Part shown: piece by piece, positions 1 to 8,831 of the stretch
Layout: every line of letters starts with the position of its first letter
How positions within the stretch are numbered: the first letter of the stretch is position 1
Source: Westiellopsis prolifica IICB1
GTDB lineage: Bacteria > Cyanobacteriota > Cyanobacteriia > Cyanobacteriales > Nostocaceae
Length of the DNA: 55,632 bases
NCBI RefSeq assembly: GCF_004323185.1
Contig: NZ_NAPS01000002.1
Coordinates: 113,717-169,348 of the forward strand
Direction: 5' to 3'
Made by a program: the position numbers and the translations under genes
The notes under the pieces: generated by a model
Database searches by the model: none
What the model was told of the DNA's origin: nothing
Seen by the model: only the letters and a program-made list of their open reading frames with translations

Positions 1-264
1 AGTGATAGTAGCATAGAAATTAGTGAAGCTTCTCCATCAAATAGCAGGTTATACTCGCAAAATAACGGTACTACCACAACACCTGGAACTACAAATGAAG
101 GTACTACCACAACACCTGGAACTACAAATGATGGTACTACCACAACACCTGGAACTATAAATGATGGTACTACCACAACACCTGGAACTACGAATGAAGG
201 TACTACCACAACACCCGGAACTGGAGGTAGACAAAATAATGGTAATATCAGAGCATTATGGTAA
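1..264 (+). CDS. 3' end of a Thr/Pro/Gly-repeat protein (partial)
   Basis: The reading frame is open from the first base and ends at a TAA at 262-264, so only the last 87 residues are in the window. After about 22 ordinary residues it enters an 11-residue tandem repeat of the form GTTTTPGTTNE/D, then a short tail ending NIRALW. Such Thr/Pro-rich low-complexity repeats are common in linkers and stalks of secreted or surface proteins, but no domain is left here to identify the protein. The antisense frame through the repeat is also open, only because the repeat unit (33 bases) is a multiple of three. Function unknown. Confidence 0.75.
   Translation, partial: SDSSIEISEASPSNSRLYSQNNGTTTTPGTTNEGTTTTPGTTNDGTTTTPGTINDGTTTTPGTTNEGTTTTPGTGGRQNNGNIRALW
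67..222 (+). repeat. 33-bp tandem repeat, four full copies and one partial
   Basis: Units start at 67, 100, 133, 166 and 199. Each encodes 11 residues (GTTTTPGTTN plus E or D). Copies differ by only one or two bases, so the array is young or homogenised and its copy number may vary between strains. Confidence 0.9.
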
Positions 265-511
265 ATTGCAAGACAATTTTCTAACTTCACCAGACTGACA
301 ACTTTGTTGATATTGCTACATTTTGTTGCATCATTTTAAATTCTCAACAACAAAGTTTGTGAAAAATTGTAGATGCGATCGCTGTAAATTACCTGAATTT
401 TCCATTTGTCAAAATTTTTCTCCAGAATATAAGCTCCTGATAACTATTAGTGAGATTTTAGTAGTTATCAGGAGTATTTACTATATCTGGGAATCTGGTT
501 TTATCTATAAA

Positions 512-604
512 TAGGACTTACGCACACTCTATGAATCCTTGGCGTTCTTGGCTCCTTGGCGGTTAAATAAATTAAGCTTTTTGGCGACTTTTGCGTAAGT
601 CCTA
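512..604. repeat. MITE-like element, copy 1 (93 bp)
   Basis: Perfect 13-base terminal inverted repeats, TAGGACTTACGCA at 512-524 and TGCGTAAGTCCTA at 592-604, bound an interior with no coding capacity. Copies with the same ends lie at 4286-4383 and 8832-8998. The interior here aligns with the reverse complement of the third copy except for an insertion in that copy. This looks like a non-autonomous element. No matching transposase is in the window. Confidence 0.8.
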
Positions 605-630
605 ATAAACTTAACCTGATTTTGATAGAC

Positions 631-700
631 TTCATGACCAACGACATCTCACCCTCAAATAAATTTGGGGCTTATAGCTAAAACCCACTTAAAGTGGGTT
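631..700 (+). repeat. Hairpin repeat family, copy with AACCCAC stem
   Basis: The stretch runs from TTCATGACCAACGACATC through CCCTCAAATAAAT to a hairpin with stem AACCCACTT/AAGTGGGTT. The same series of words recurs at 26384-26460 and, reversed, at 3438-3511. See the finding on stem covariation. Confidence 0.7.
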
Positions 701-929
701 AAAAGACAATACCTGAGTCTTACACCGAGCTTCGCAAAATTCAAATACAACTTATATATATTTTTTACGTATTAGTTATAGGACTAAAATATATTGGACA
801 TTATTAACTCACTTATTTATTGTAGTGATTAAGGCAACAGGCGTAATCAAACTGTAACCTTTCAAATACCGAAAGGTAATGAAAAGTTCTCGCCATAAGG
901 ATTAACTGACATCTTGTACCAGTTGCAAT

Positions 930-1045
930 CAGCCGTCAAATAAATTTTCGGCTCAAAGCTTAAACCCATTAAAATGGCTTAAAACTTTAACTAGTCGGTT
1001 TAAAACCGACTTTAGCTTTAAGCCCAAATTTTAATTTAGGGTTAG
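930..1045 (+). repeat. Hairpin repeat family, diverged copy with two stems
   Basis: It starts GCCGTCAAATAAAT and contains two stem-loops: AACCCATT/AATGGCTT, and a longer one pairing AGTCGGTTT with AAACCGACT. It ends in words complementary to its beginning (AAGCCCAAATTTTAATTTAGGG), so the whole unit can fold on itself. It belongs to the same family as 631-700. Confidence 0.6.
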
Positions 1046-1133
1046 GTGCAAGATATAAGTTGAGCTTATCGGTGAGTGATTGACTATTTTTGATACCATC
1101 TAAAAAATGCGACGGCTTAAAACAGGTTCAAGT

Positions 1134-2540
1134 ATGAGCAAAGGTACACTTTTTGACAAAGTTTGGGACTTACATACTGTTGGTACACTTCCTTCAGGAC
1201 AGACACAACTATTGATCGGACTACACCTGATTCATGAAGTTACTAGTCCCCAAGCCTTTGCTATGTTGAGGGAGCGGGGTTTAAAGGTATTGTTTCCAGA
1301 GCGGACGATCGCTACAGTAGATCATATTGTGCCAACAACAAATCAGGCACGTCCTTTTGCTGATACACTAGCAGAAGAAATGATGCAGGCGCTAGAGCAG
1401 AACTGTCAAGAGAATGGCATTACGTTCCATAATATCGGTTCTGGTAATCAGGGTATTGTGCATGTAATTGCACCAGAACAAGGACTTACCCAGCCAGGAA
1501 TGACGATCGCCTGTGGAGATAGCCACACTTCAACTCATGGTGCATTTGGTGCGATCGCTTTTGGTATTGGTACTAGCCAAGTCCGCGATGTTCTCGCCTC
1601 CCAAACCCTGGCTTTATCTAAACTCAAAGTCCGCAAAATCGAAGTTAACGGTACTCTCAAACCAGGTGTTTACGCCAAAGATGTCATCCTCCATATCATT
1701 CGTACTCTTGGTGTCAAAGGTGGTGTGGGATACGCCTATGAATACGCAGGTACTACCTTTGAGCAAATGAACATGGAAGAACGGATGACCGTTTGTAACA
1801 TGTCCATTGAAGGTGGGGCGCGTTGCGGTTACATAAATCCAGATCAAGTCACTTACGCATACCTTAAGGGTAAAGACTTTGCTCCCAAAGACGCAGACTG
1901 GGAGAAAGCAGTTGCTTGGTGGGAATCAATCAAGAGTGATGCTGATGCTGAGTATGATGACGTTGTAGTATTTGAAGCCGCCGAAATTTCTCCCACTGTG
2001 ACTTGGGGAATTACACCCGGTCAAGGTATCGGCGTTAACCAGTTTGTACCCTCCGCCGAACAATTAGCAGAAGAAGACCGCCAAATTGCCCAAGAAGCTT
2101 ACATATACATGGATCTAGCTCCTGGTCAACCCATTCAAGGCACAAAAGTCGATGTCTGCTTTATTGGTAGCTGTACCAACGGTAGAATTAGCGATTTGCG
2201 AGAAGCAGCCAAAGTTGCTCAAGGACGTCAAGTTGCTGAAGGGGTCAAAGCTTTTGTTGTCCCTGGTTCCGAGCGGGTGAAACAACAAGCTGAAGCAGAA
2301 GGACTAGATAAAATCTTTCAAGCAGCAGGTTTTGAATGGCGCGAACCGGGATGTTCGATGTGTTTAGCTATGAACCCGGACAAACTCCAAGGACAGCAAC
2401 TCAGCGCTTCTTCTTCTAACCGTAATTTCAAAGGTCGCCAGGGTTCTGCTTCTGGTCGTACTTTGTTGATGAGTCCAGCAATGGTAGCAGCTGCGGCGGT
2501 GAAAGGTGAAGTTTTCGATGTGCGCGAGTTGTTGAATTAG
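1134..2540 (+). CDS. leuC: 3-isopropylmalate dehydratase large subunit
   Basis: Large subunit of isopropylmalate isomerase, which with LeuD converts 2-isopropylmalate to 3-isopropylmalate in leucine synthesis (cytosolic, [4Fe-4S] enzyme). The 468-residue product has the aconitase-type motifs [30 protein letters not shown] and [11 protein letters not shown]. Cluster-ligating cysteines are at 347, 407 and 410, the numbering I recall for the E. coli enzyme. The start is taken at the ATG beginning [12 protein letters not shown]. The frame stays open nine codons further to 1107, but that extension is not part of the family. leuD follows on the same strand after 170 bases containing a dispersed repeat. 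Confidence 0.97.
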   Translation: MSKGTLFDKVWDLHTVGTLPSGQTQLLIGLHLIHEVTSPQAFAMLRERGLKVLFPERTIATVDHIVPTTNQARPFADTLAEEMMQALEQNCQENGITFHNIGSGNQGIVHVIAPEQGLTQPGMTIACGDSHTSTHGAFGAIAFGIGTSQVRDVLASQTLALSKLKVRKIEVNGTLKPGVYAKDVILHIIRTLGVKGGVGYAYEYAGTTFEQMNMEERMTVCNMSIEGGARCGYINPDQVTYAYLKGKDFAPKDADWEKAVAWWESIKSDADAEYDDVVVFEAAEISPTVTWGITPGQGIGVNQFVPSAEQLAEEDRQIAQEAYIYMDLAPGQPIQGTKVDVCFIGSCTNGRISDLREAAKVAQGRQVAEGVKAFVVPGSERVKQQAEAEGLDKIFQAAGFEWREPGCSMCLAMNPDKLQGQQLSASSSNRNFKGRQGSASGRTLLMSPAMVAAAAVKGEVFDVRELLN

Positions 2541-2590
2541 TTCTTAGTGTCTTGGTGTCTTGGTGGTTAATAAAACATCTGTTTGAACCA

Positions 2591-2650
2591 CATAGACGCG
2601 CCAGCGGCTACTTGCAGAAGTCGCTACGCGCCTACCCGCAGGGTAGACAC
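2591..2650 (+). repeat. Dispersed 60-bp repeat between leuC and leuD
   Basis: It starts CATAGACGCGCCAGCGG and ends GGGTAGACAC. The reverse complement of the same element is at 31651-31713, and a diverged copy sits inside the MITE-like element at 8877-8960. It contains short inverted repeats (for example CTACCCGCAGGGTAG). It lies in the leuC-leuD gap, where it is read through in the frame upstream of leuD. Confidence 0.75.
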
Positions 2651-2710
2651 AAAGACACAAAGTTTGATTTTTCCTCTACTCCTCAATCCAAAAATTCTTC
2701 AAAATTTCTT

Positions 2711-3319
2711 ATGGTAAGTGAAGTAAAAGCAATTTCCGGACGTGGTATTTCTTTGGTAGGTGATGACATTGATACTGACCGCATCATTCCTGCTCGTTTT
2801 TTGCGCTGTGTTACCTTTGATGGTTTGGGCGAACATGTATTTGCTGATGACCGTGCTGCACTCAAAGGAGAACATGCTTTTGACCAACCGCAGTATCAAG
2901 GCGCAAAGGTTTTAGTCGTTAATCGTAATTTTGGTTGTGGTTCTTCACGGGAACATGCACCCCAAGCGATCGCAAAATGGGGTATTCAAGCATTAGTTGG
3001 TGAAAGCTTTGCCGAAATCTTTTTTGGTAACTGTGTAGCGATGGGCATTCCCTGCGTTACTGCTGATTCTACCACCGTCAAACAACTGCAAGAAATCATT
3101 GTTGCTAATCCCCAAGCACCTGTGACAGTAAATTTAGAAACTATGCAGGTGCAATGTGGTGATTTTTCTGCCCCTATCTCAATTGGAGAAGGTGCGAAAA
3201 ATATGTTTGTTTCGGGTACTTGGGATGCTTGCGGTCAATTAGTCGCCCACGCAGATCAAATTCGGGCGACGGCGGCGAAATTACCGTATTTGAGTTGGAG
3301 TCAAGTAGCTGTTAGTTAA
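2711..3319 (+). CDS. leuD: 3-isopropylmalate dehydratase small subunit
   Basis: Small swivelling subunit of isopropylmalate isomerase, partner of the adjacent LeuC. The 202-residue product carries the family landmarks [29 protein letters not shown] and [14 protein letters not shown]. The frame is open back to 2552, but those 53 extra codons run through a dispersed repeat and have no family counterpart. The start is therefore placed at the ATG opening [13 protein letters not shown]. The length then fits the usual LeuD size of about 200 residues. Confidence 0.95.
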   Translation: MVSEVKAISGRGISLVGDDIDTDRIIPARFLRCVTFDGLGEHVFADDRAALKGEHAFDQPQYQGAKVLVVNRNFGCGSSREHAPQAIAKWGIQALVGESFAEIFFGNCVAMGIPCVTADSTTVKQLQEIIVANPQAPVTVNLETMQVQCGDFSAPISIGEGAKNMFVSGTWDACGQLVAHADQIRATAAKLPYLSWSQVAVS

Positions 3320-3385
3320 GTAATTAAGTTCGATAAATATGATCAGACTAAACTATTGAATCGCCCGTAAGCCCGCAAGTAAACT

Positions 3386-3511
3386 GCGCGGCTCATAGCC
3401 GAAGTCTACTTTTAGTAGACTGAACAAATAACTCCTTCAACCCACTTTAAGTGGGTTTTGGTTATGAGCCAGCTATTTATTTGAGGGCGGGATTTCGTTG
3501 CTCATGAAATC
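3386..3511 (-). repeat. Hairpin repeat family, double copy
   Basis: Two related units lie here. At 3386-3424 the words GCGCGGCTCATAGCC lead into a stem AGTCTAC/GTAGACT. At 3438-3511 is a reverse-oriented unit with stem AACCCACTT/AAGTGGGTT and the words TTATTTGAGGGCGGGATTTC, the reverse complement of the copies at 631 and 26384. The rest of the 258-base gap between leuD and the RNase III gene shows nothing else. Confidence 0.65.
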
Positions 3512-3601
3512 TATCGCACTCAGTTTATGAATAGTCACTGAAGCACTTAATACAATAAACTTTCCCAACAATCAATTTTGGCAACAAGACGACACATAAA
3601 A

Positions 3602-4276
3602 ATGCACAAACTACTGATATTTAATAATGATAAACTCCTACGTCGAGCGTTAACCCATCGTTCCTATGTTCATGAAAACCCAACAGAAGGCGAACACAAC
3701 GAACGCCTAGAATTTTTGGGTGATGCTTTACTTAATTTTCTTAGTGGTCAGTATCTCTATTGTCGTTATCCTGACAAAGGAGAAGATGAATTAACTAGAC
3801 GGCGTTCGGCGTTGGTAGATGAGAAGCAACTAGCCAAGTTCGCTATTGAGGTAGGTTTAGACTTACGAATGCGATTGGGTAGAGGTGCTATTCTTGATGG
3901 TGGTTTTCAAAATCCGAATTTGCTTAGTAGTACCTTTGAAGCTGTGGTTGGTGCTTATTATTTAGATAATAATTCTGACATAGAAGCGATTCGGGCTGTT
4001 GTAGAACCACTGTTTGATGGTGTACCAGAAAATATAGTTGATAATCGGGCGAATGTAGACTCAAAAAATCGCTTTCAAGAGTGGGTGCAAAAGAATGTTA
4101 CCCTCACTCCACCTAAATATGTAACAGAACAGGTGGGAGGTTATATTCACGCACCTGAATTTGTTGCTAAGGTGTTTGTGGATGAAAAAATTTATGGAAT
4201 AGGTAGCGGACGCAGTAAAAAAGATGCTGAGAAAGCTGCTGCTGAAGATGCACTGGCGAAGGTAAAAAAAGATTAA
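3602..4276 (+). CDS. rnc: Ribonuclease III
   Basis: Double-strand RNA endonuclease of rRNA and mRNA processing. In the 224-residue product the catalytic domain comes first, with the signature NERLEFLGDALL (Glu37, Asp41). It is followed by FEAVVGAYYLD (Glu113) and a C-terminal double-stranded RNA-binding domain (about 150-222, ending in a KDAEKAAAEDAL helix). The start is the ATG of MHKLLIFNND. A TTG eight codons upstream (3578) is possible, and neither has an evident ribosome binding site. Oddity: three residues before Glu113, where most RNases III have a metal-binding Asp, there is Ser110 (see findings). Cyanobacteria usually carry more than one RNase III-type gene. Confidence 0.9.
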   Translation: MHKLLIFNNDKLLRRALTHRSYVHENPTEGEHNERLEFLGDALLNFLSGQYLYCRYPDKGEDELTRRRSALVDEKQLAKFAIEVGLDLRMRLGRGAILDGGFQNPNLLSSTFEAVVGAYYLDNNSDIEAIRAVVEPLFDGVPENIVDNRANVDSKNRFQEWVQKNVTLTPPKYVTEQVGGYIHAPEFVAKVFVDEKIYGIGSGRSKKDAEKAAAEDALAKVKKD

Positions 4277-4285
4277 GTTAAATTC

Positions 4286-4383
4286 AGGACTTACGCACAG
4301 GGAACGGAAAAATGAACCGCAGAGGACGCAGAGTACACGGAGAAATAAGAGTTTGAGAGGTTTTTTGCTTTGCGTAAGTTCTA
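4286..4383. repeat. MITE-like element, copy 2 (98 bp)
   Basis: The ends AGGACTTACGCA and TGCGTAAGTTCT match with one mismatch. The interior is GA-rich (agaggacgcagagtacacgg) and differs from copies 1 and 3, so the ends are shared while the centre is exchanged. It occupies the first third of the gap 4277-4587. The remainder of that gap is AT-rich with no feature seen. Confidence 0.7.
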
Positions 4384-4587
4384 AAATTCTCTGACTCTTT
4401 GTCCCTTCACTATTACCAATTTGTCAGGGTGTATTTGTGAATTGCTTTCCTTCTAGCAGTACTTTAAGTTTTCCATACTCAATTACAAAGATTGTATAAA
4501 TTTTTGATTTTTAGCTTCTCGGTGTAAACAGTTGTTGTTTATATTTACCTTATAAACTTCTGACTAAGTAAAAACCGAAACCAAGCT

Positions 4588-5289
4588 GTGTTTGATTTTA
4601 GTTCTAATGAAGAATGTCCTAAGACTGATAATTCGTTCTTTCTGAGATATTCAAACTCAACTCAATGTCTCTCACAACCATTACACTCTTCTGTTAAAAG
4701 TATTACTAAAAGAATCATTGATATACTAGGAGCGATTGTTGGTCTTGCAATTACAGCGATATTAACTATTCCCATTGCAATTGCCACCTTTTTTGACGAT
4801 CCTGGTCCCCTATTTTATAGTCAAATTCGTTGTGGTTTGAACGGGCGTACCTTTCGGATGTGGAAGTTCCGCTCTATGATTGTTGGTGCAGATAAACTCA
4901 AGCACTTAGTCAAAAACGAAGCCACAGGTTACATTTTTAAATCCACTGAAGATCCACGTATCACTCGTGTAGGTAAATTTTTACGTAAAACTAGTTTAGA
5001 TGAATTTCCTCAATTTTGGAATGTTTTGCGAGGGGAAATGAGTTTAGTCGGTACTCGTCCACCCACTCCTGATGAAGTCATACATTACCAAATACATCAC
5101 TGGCAAAGATTACGAGTTAAACCAGGTGTAACAGGAGAATGGCAAGCAAATGGCCGTTCGAGCATCACCGATTTTGAGAAAATAGTTAGCATGGACATAG
5201 ACTACCAACGCAAATGGTCAGTAATCTACGACTTAAGTCTGATTGTCAAGACGATATGGGTAGTTGTCAAAAAACATGGAGCCTATTAA
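4588..5289 (+). CDS. Polyprenyl-phosphate phosphosugar transferase
   Basis: Membrane enzyme of the bacterial sugar transferase family (PF02397). It moves a phosphosugar from a nucleotide sugar to undecaprenyl phosphate as the first step in polysaccharide assembly. The 233-residue product has a membrane segment at about 45-68, the DDPGP turn at 70-74, MWKFRSM at 91-97, LRKTSLDEFPQFWNVLRGEM with the putative Asp138-Glu139 dyad, and VGTRPP. The start is GTG at 4588, without a clear Shine-Dalgarno, and no ATG is available upstream of the catalytic core. HepC of heterocyst envelope synthesis belongs to this family, but no heterocyst-polysaccharide neighbours are present, so that name is not given. 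Confidence 0.9.
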   Translation: MFDFSSNEECPKTDNSFFLRYSNSTQCLSQPLHSSVKSITKRIIDILGAIVGLAITAILTIPIAIATFFDDPGPLFYSQIRCGLNGRTFRMWKFRSMIVGADKLKHLVKNEATGYIFKSTEDPRITRVGKFLRKTSLDEFPQFWNVLRGEMSLVGTRPPTPDEVIHYQIHHWQRLRVKPGVTGEWQANGRSSITDFEKIVSMDIDYQRKWSVIYDLSLIVKTIWVVVKKHGAY

Positions 5290-5308
5290 AATTTTTATTC
5301 TGATTTTT

Positions 5309-6148
5309 TTACCCTTTCACACCGCTACCTGTTTCTGTGGGTACAATATAGCGTTGTAAAAACAAAAACAATAGCATGACTGGAACAATAGAAATTACTG
5401 AGCCAGCAGCTACTAACCGCCAATCAAGAGAAAAAGTACCCGCTAGTTTCGCTACACCTAAAGGTAGTGTATACAAGCTTTCGTCTTGAATCACAATCAA
5501 AGGCCACAAAAAATCACTCCAAGAACCGATAAAAACGAAAATTGCCAGAGTAACCAATGCAGGACGAACTGCTGGTAACATCACGTACCACCATATACCT
5601 AATTCGGAACAGCCATCCATACGTGCTGCTTCTTCCATCTCTTTGGGGACACTCATAAAAGCTTGTCGCAATAGAAAAATCCCAAAAGCAGAAGCTAGGC
5701 TAGGAAAAATCATTCCTAAGTAGGTATTTCTTAAGCCCAACTGGACTGTCAAAATATACAGGGGTATCATCACAATTTGAAACGGAATCATAATTGTGGA
5801 AATAACTGCGATAAAAATCCAGTCTCTTCCCGCGAATGAAAGTCTCGCTAAGGGATAAGCAGCTAAAGCGCAAAATAGTAAATTTAATCCGACAGTCAGT
5901 AGAGCAACGAAAGTACTATTGAATAGATATTGTCCAAAAGGATTAGATTGCCAAACGTTAACAAAGTTTTCTAAAGTTGGTTGGCTTGGTAGTAACTGCG
6001 GTGGTGACTGAAAGATATTTTCACTTTGAGATTTGAGTGCTGTACTTAACAGCCAAAATAAAGGAAAAAGCGTTGCTAGTGCGATCGCACTCAATATAGT
6101 ATATGTGACGATGTTTTTGAAGGGTGAATTGCGGCTGGAAAAACTCAT
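5309..6148 (-). CDS. Carbohydrate ABC transporter permease (MalG type)
   Basis: Inner-membrane permease subunit of a sugar ABC importer. The 279-residue product has about six hydrophobic segments and the EAA loop that docks the ATPase (EEAARMDGCSELGIWWYVMLPAVRPAL, about 190-216). The arrangement is that of MalG/UgpE-like second permeases. No binding protein, ATPase or first permease lies beside it, so it must work with subunits encoded elsewhere. It converges with the sugar transferase gene (19-base gap) and is divergent from the YidD-like gene. The substrate cannot be told from sequence. Confidence 0.92.
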   Translation of the reverse strand: MSFSSRNSPFKNIVTYTILSAIALATLFPLFWLLSTALKSQSENIFQSPPQLLPSQPTLENFVNVWQSNPFGQYLFNSTFVALLTVGLNLLFCALAAYPLARLSFAGRDWIFIAVISTIMIPFQIVMIPLYILTVQLGLRNTYLGMIFPSLASAFGIFLLRQAFMSVPKEMEEAARMDGCSELGIWWYVMLPAVRPALVTLAIFVFIGSWSDFLWPLIVIQDESLYTLPLGVAKLAGTFSLDWRLVAAGSVISIVPVMLLFLFLQRYIVPTETGSGVKG

Positions 6149-6307
6149 AATCTTGATTGGGAATGGAATTCAGCAATATTTGATTTTAGTCAAATTTTAT
6201 TCATACCAGCCGATTTGAACTAGTATGCAAATTAAACCTGTTGATAGAGTAATAGAGACTGACGTTGGATAGAAGATTGAGTGGTTGTTTAGATCACTAT
6301 TTTTCTG

Positions 6308-6598
6308 ATGTCAGTCAGTACTATTGAAGCTTTTGCAGGCCAAGTTGCGATCGCATCACTCAATACTTATCAAAAGCGCTTTTCTCCTCACAAAGGTTTT
6401 TCCTGTCCCCATCGATTACTTTATGGGGGTGATTCTTGCTCGGACTACATCAAGCACCAATTAATTAACCAGAATTTGCTCACAGCTATACAAATGGCTC
6501 CTCAAAGATTCAAAGCGTGTAAAATCGCTGCTCAAACTCTGCAAAATCAACGCGCAGCAAGTGGATGTATTGTAATTCCTTGTTGTATACCGATTTAA
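6308..6598 (+). CDS. YidD-like membrane insertion factor
   Basis: The 96-residue product resembles the YidD (DUF37) family, small proteins that assist insertion of membrane proteins by YidC. The core YQKRFSPHKGFSCPHRLLYGGDSCSDY corresponds to the YidD pattern of YQ-x-S-P-x-C-x-PTCS-x-Y, with Cys residues conserved. The tail has ACKIAAQTL and ends in a Cys-rich CIVIPCCIPI. It is longer at the N-terminus than a standard YidD and is not next to rnpA or yidC, so it is probably a cyanobacterial paralogue. A strong hairpin follows two bases after the stop. Confidence 0.75.
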   Translation: MSVSTIEAFAGQVAIASLNTYQKRFSPHKGFSCPHRLLYGGDSCSDYIKHQLINQNLLTAIQMAPQRFKACKIAAQTLQNQRAASGCIVIPCCIPI

Positions 6599-6600
6599 GC

Positions 6601-6635
6601 CTGGAAGCGATCGCTTTGAGTGCGATCGCTTCCAG
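6601..6635 (+). terminator. HIP1-containing hairpin after the YidD-like gene
   Basis: A perfect 14-base stem, CTGGAAGCGATCGC paired with GCGATCGCTTCCAG, encloses the loop TTTGAGT. It starts 3 bases past the stop codon. There is no T-tract, so it may be a transcript 3'-end stabiliser or a repeat rather than a classical terminator. Each arm contains a HIP1 octamer. Downstream to 6903 only AT-rich sequence was seen. Confidence 0.6.
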
Positions 6636-6903
6636 ACTATGTCCAATGTGTAGCTACTTGATATCTAAAAACATAATATTTATTATCGTTTCACTTCATA
6701 TCAGCAGTACTGACAAAATTCTTAATTCTCTTTGCTCACTACATCAATAGGTTTCAGTTTTATATATCATAAAATGACATTTTCTGTAGTCTACTTAACG
6801 ACATTTTTATAAAAAATAGCATACACTAGGAAATATAAGCCTTCCTCAAGATATAAAACACGGAAGGATACAAAGAAAAGCAATATACCAGGAGAAAAAC
6901 CGT

Positions 6904-7572
6904 ATGCAAAGAGTCCTGGGATCAACAGAATTGGAATACGCCTTTTTATTTACCCTACGAAAGGTAAACTCCATAATTACAGAAGGTTTCCAACCATTTT
7001 TTAATAACTTACCTGTTGACCCTTATATTAAAGGTAACTATCGTACTAGAAGGTTATCACGTTTTATAGTTTCTGAAGATAAGTTAATCAAATTACCTCA
7101 TGGTTATCTGTTTCAAAGCAAAGATTATAACCCCTTATTAGGTGATATTAAAAGAGAGTTTGCAGAATTAGATGATGCACTCATAGAACTAGATATATTT
7201 AAAAACCTAGTTTTCGCATTTACTGATTCTTGTAAACTGCATCCAGAAGCAGAAATCGGAGTGCATCAAATCAGAACTAGTTGTTCACCAGAGAATTTTG
7301 GTAATCCTGCACCTGAAGGTATTCATAGAGATGGGACTGATTTTATCGGTATCTTTTCTGTTGATAGAAACAATATTCAAGGTGGAGAAACCCATTTATA
7401 TACTGCTAAGAAAGAAAAGCCCGTTTTCAATAAAATTCTCTATCCGGGAGAATTACTACTGATAAACGATCATCAATTCTTTCACTTTACTACTCCTATT
7501 AAACCCATAGGAGAGGGTGTAGGAACGAGAGATGTTTTTGTACTAACTTCGCCAAGTTTGCTTTCTGACTAG
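6904..7572 (+). CDS. 2-oxoglutarate/Fe(II) dioxygenase, isoleucine-dioxygenase-like
   Basis: The 222-residue product matches the 2OG-Fe_Oxy_2 family (PF10014), whose studied members hydroxylate free amino acids such as L-isoleucine. Visible metal-binding facial triad: His141-x-Asp143 in GIHRDGTDF and distal His194 in HQFFHFTTPI. Arg209 in GTRDVFVLT is the likely 2-oxoglutarate anchor. GVHQIRT precedes the triad as in the family. The start ATG has an AGGAG at 6890-6894, a normal spacing. It is transcribed alone and converges on the DUF711 gene (36-base gap). The amino-acid substrate is unknown. Confidence 0.85.
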   Translation: MQRVLGSTELEYAFLFTLRKVNSIITEGFQPFFNNLPVDPYIKGNYRTRRLSRFIVSEDKLIKLPHGYLFQSKDYNPLLGDIKREFAELDDALIELDIFKNLVFAFTDSCKLHPEAEIGVHQIRTSCSPENFGNPAPEGIHRDGTDFIGIFSVDRNNIQGGETHLYTAKKEKPVFNKILYPGELLLINDHQFFHFTTPIKPIGEGVGTRDVFVLTSPSLLSD

Positions 7573-7608
7573 TTGTTTATTGTTTCTCTGACTAACTAAA
7601 TAACAAAT

Positions 7609-8760
7609 CTAATCAACAGCAAATATTTTGCAATCAACAAGATATGGGGAATTGAAAGCAGTCATTTCCCCAGCTTCTTTTCCTGGAATTGGAAACAATC
7701 GTGCTGATAAAGGCTTATCTAGCTTGATGGCTAAAGTTGCTATATCCATTAATATTGCTGCAATCTTTTCTACAGAAATATTACCAGGTATGGGTACTGT
7801 ATCAAGTCCACAACCACAAACTGCTGAGTACAATAGTAAATTAGTAATATCATAAGTTTTTTCGTTTGCTCTGGCAGCCAAACCTACATCTTCGCAAACA
7901 GGAAGCATCAAACCAGAATAACCACAAATTTTGACTGGAACACTTTTTAAAACACGAGTCAACATTCCAGAAACTGTTAGCGTTCCTTGATAGCCAAATT
8001 TGCTATTCATCAGTTTTTCATAAGCAAAAGCAATACTGTCTTGTCGCTCTAAAGGTGGTGCTAATGATGTATCAATACCGTTATAATTAATACCAAATTT
8101 TGCAGAGATTTTTTCACATATATCTGCTATTTTATTTAATTCCTCTGCTAAAAGTAATTGCAGATTATTTTCTGCTAATTGAATGTTAGTGTTTGCTGTA
8201 GCAAAAGCTTTCATTACTAAATTACTGCACTCTACACCAAGAGCAAAAGATGTATCACCTTCATGGTAGGCAACCGGGAAAAATGGTATGGTTGAGTTAC
8301 AATTTGCCCAAGCACAAAATCGAAAGTTACCATAACCATTTTCAGTTTCTTGAGAAATACGTTTAATTGCTTTTGCTGATTCTAAAGTACTTTCATAGTT
8401 AATACCAGTTTTTTTGTCGCCAATTTTAGAGGAAGAAAAAATTAAAGATGTGCTTTTATTTATTTCTGGAATGATAGCAATCTTTTCCGGGCGACTGGCA
8501 TATCCAATATTAAAAAAATTGATGTTAAGTTCATCACAAAAATTTTCTATATTTTGAATAATAGTGATGATTTCTGTAGCAGAGAAATCTTGTAGATACT
8601 CTTCCCATGAATTTGTAGCTATTCTCGTTGTTTGCACTTCATAACCAAATTGTTCAAACAAAAGTTTTGCTTGCTGATTAAACTCCGCAGCTTGCTTGAT
8701 TTTATCTTTTTCCTTGGGAGAAGCTAAGGAAATTCCTGTTGTAATAGTTCTAATTTTCAT
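7609..8760 (-). CDS. DUF711 (UPF0210) family protein
   Basis: The 383-residue product has the marks of DUF711/UPF0210 proteins: the opening KIRTITTGI, the segment CGLDTVPIPGNIS, and the tail KPLSARLFPIPGKEAGE. Structures in the family resemble glycyl-radical-like barrels, but no activity is established. It is shorter than typical bacterial members of about 450 residues and lacks the usual adjacent ACT-domain partner. It converges with the dioxygenase gene. A MITE-like element lies directly upstream. Confidence 0.85.
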   Translation of the reverse strand: MKIRTITTGISLASPKEKDKIKQAAEFNQQAKLLFEQFGYEVQTTRIATNSWEEYLQDFSATEIITIIQNIENFCDELNINFFNIGYASRPEKIAIIPEINKSTSLIFSSSKIGDKKTGINYESTLESAKAIKRISQETENGYGNFRFCAWANCNSTIPFFPVAYHEGDTSFALGVECSNLVMKAFATANTNIQLAENNLQLLLAEELNKIADICEKISAKFGINYNGIDTSLAPPLERQDSIAFAYEKLMNSKFGYQGTLTVSGMLTRVLKSVPVKICGYSGLMLPVCEDVGLAARANEKTYDITNLLLYSAVCGCGLDTVPIPGNISVEKIAAILMDIATLAIKLDKPLSARLFPIPGKEAGEMTAFNSPYLVDCKIFAVD

Positions 8761-8831
8761 ATTTAAATTGAAGTTATAAATTTCAGTATTTTTATATAAT
8801 TATATCTAGAATAAATATAGTTGAGATAAAC

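Larger units (their letters stand above)
265..1133. other. Intergenic region rich in small dispersed repeats
   Basis: No convincing gene is present in these 870 bases. A 63-codon open frame at 323-514 has no recognisable product and no ribosome binding site. The stretch holds one element with 13-base terminal inverted repeats (512-604) and two copies of a hairpin repeat family (631-700 and 930-1045). The remainder is AT-rich. The leuC promoter should lie between about 1045 and 1133, but no clear boxes were seen. Confidence 0.6.

Noticed and set aside
49-234. Open frame on the minus strand through the Thr/Pro repeat
   Set aside because: It is the antisense of a 33-bp repeat and is open only because the period is a multiple of three. 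Its CCGSTxIxSSR repeat has no start signal.
4588-5289. Naming the sugar transferase hepC
   Set aside because: The family fits but no heterocyst polysaccharide genes are near, and several paralogues exist in Nostocales.
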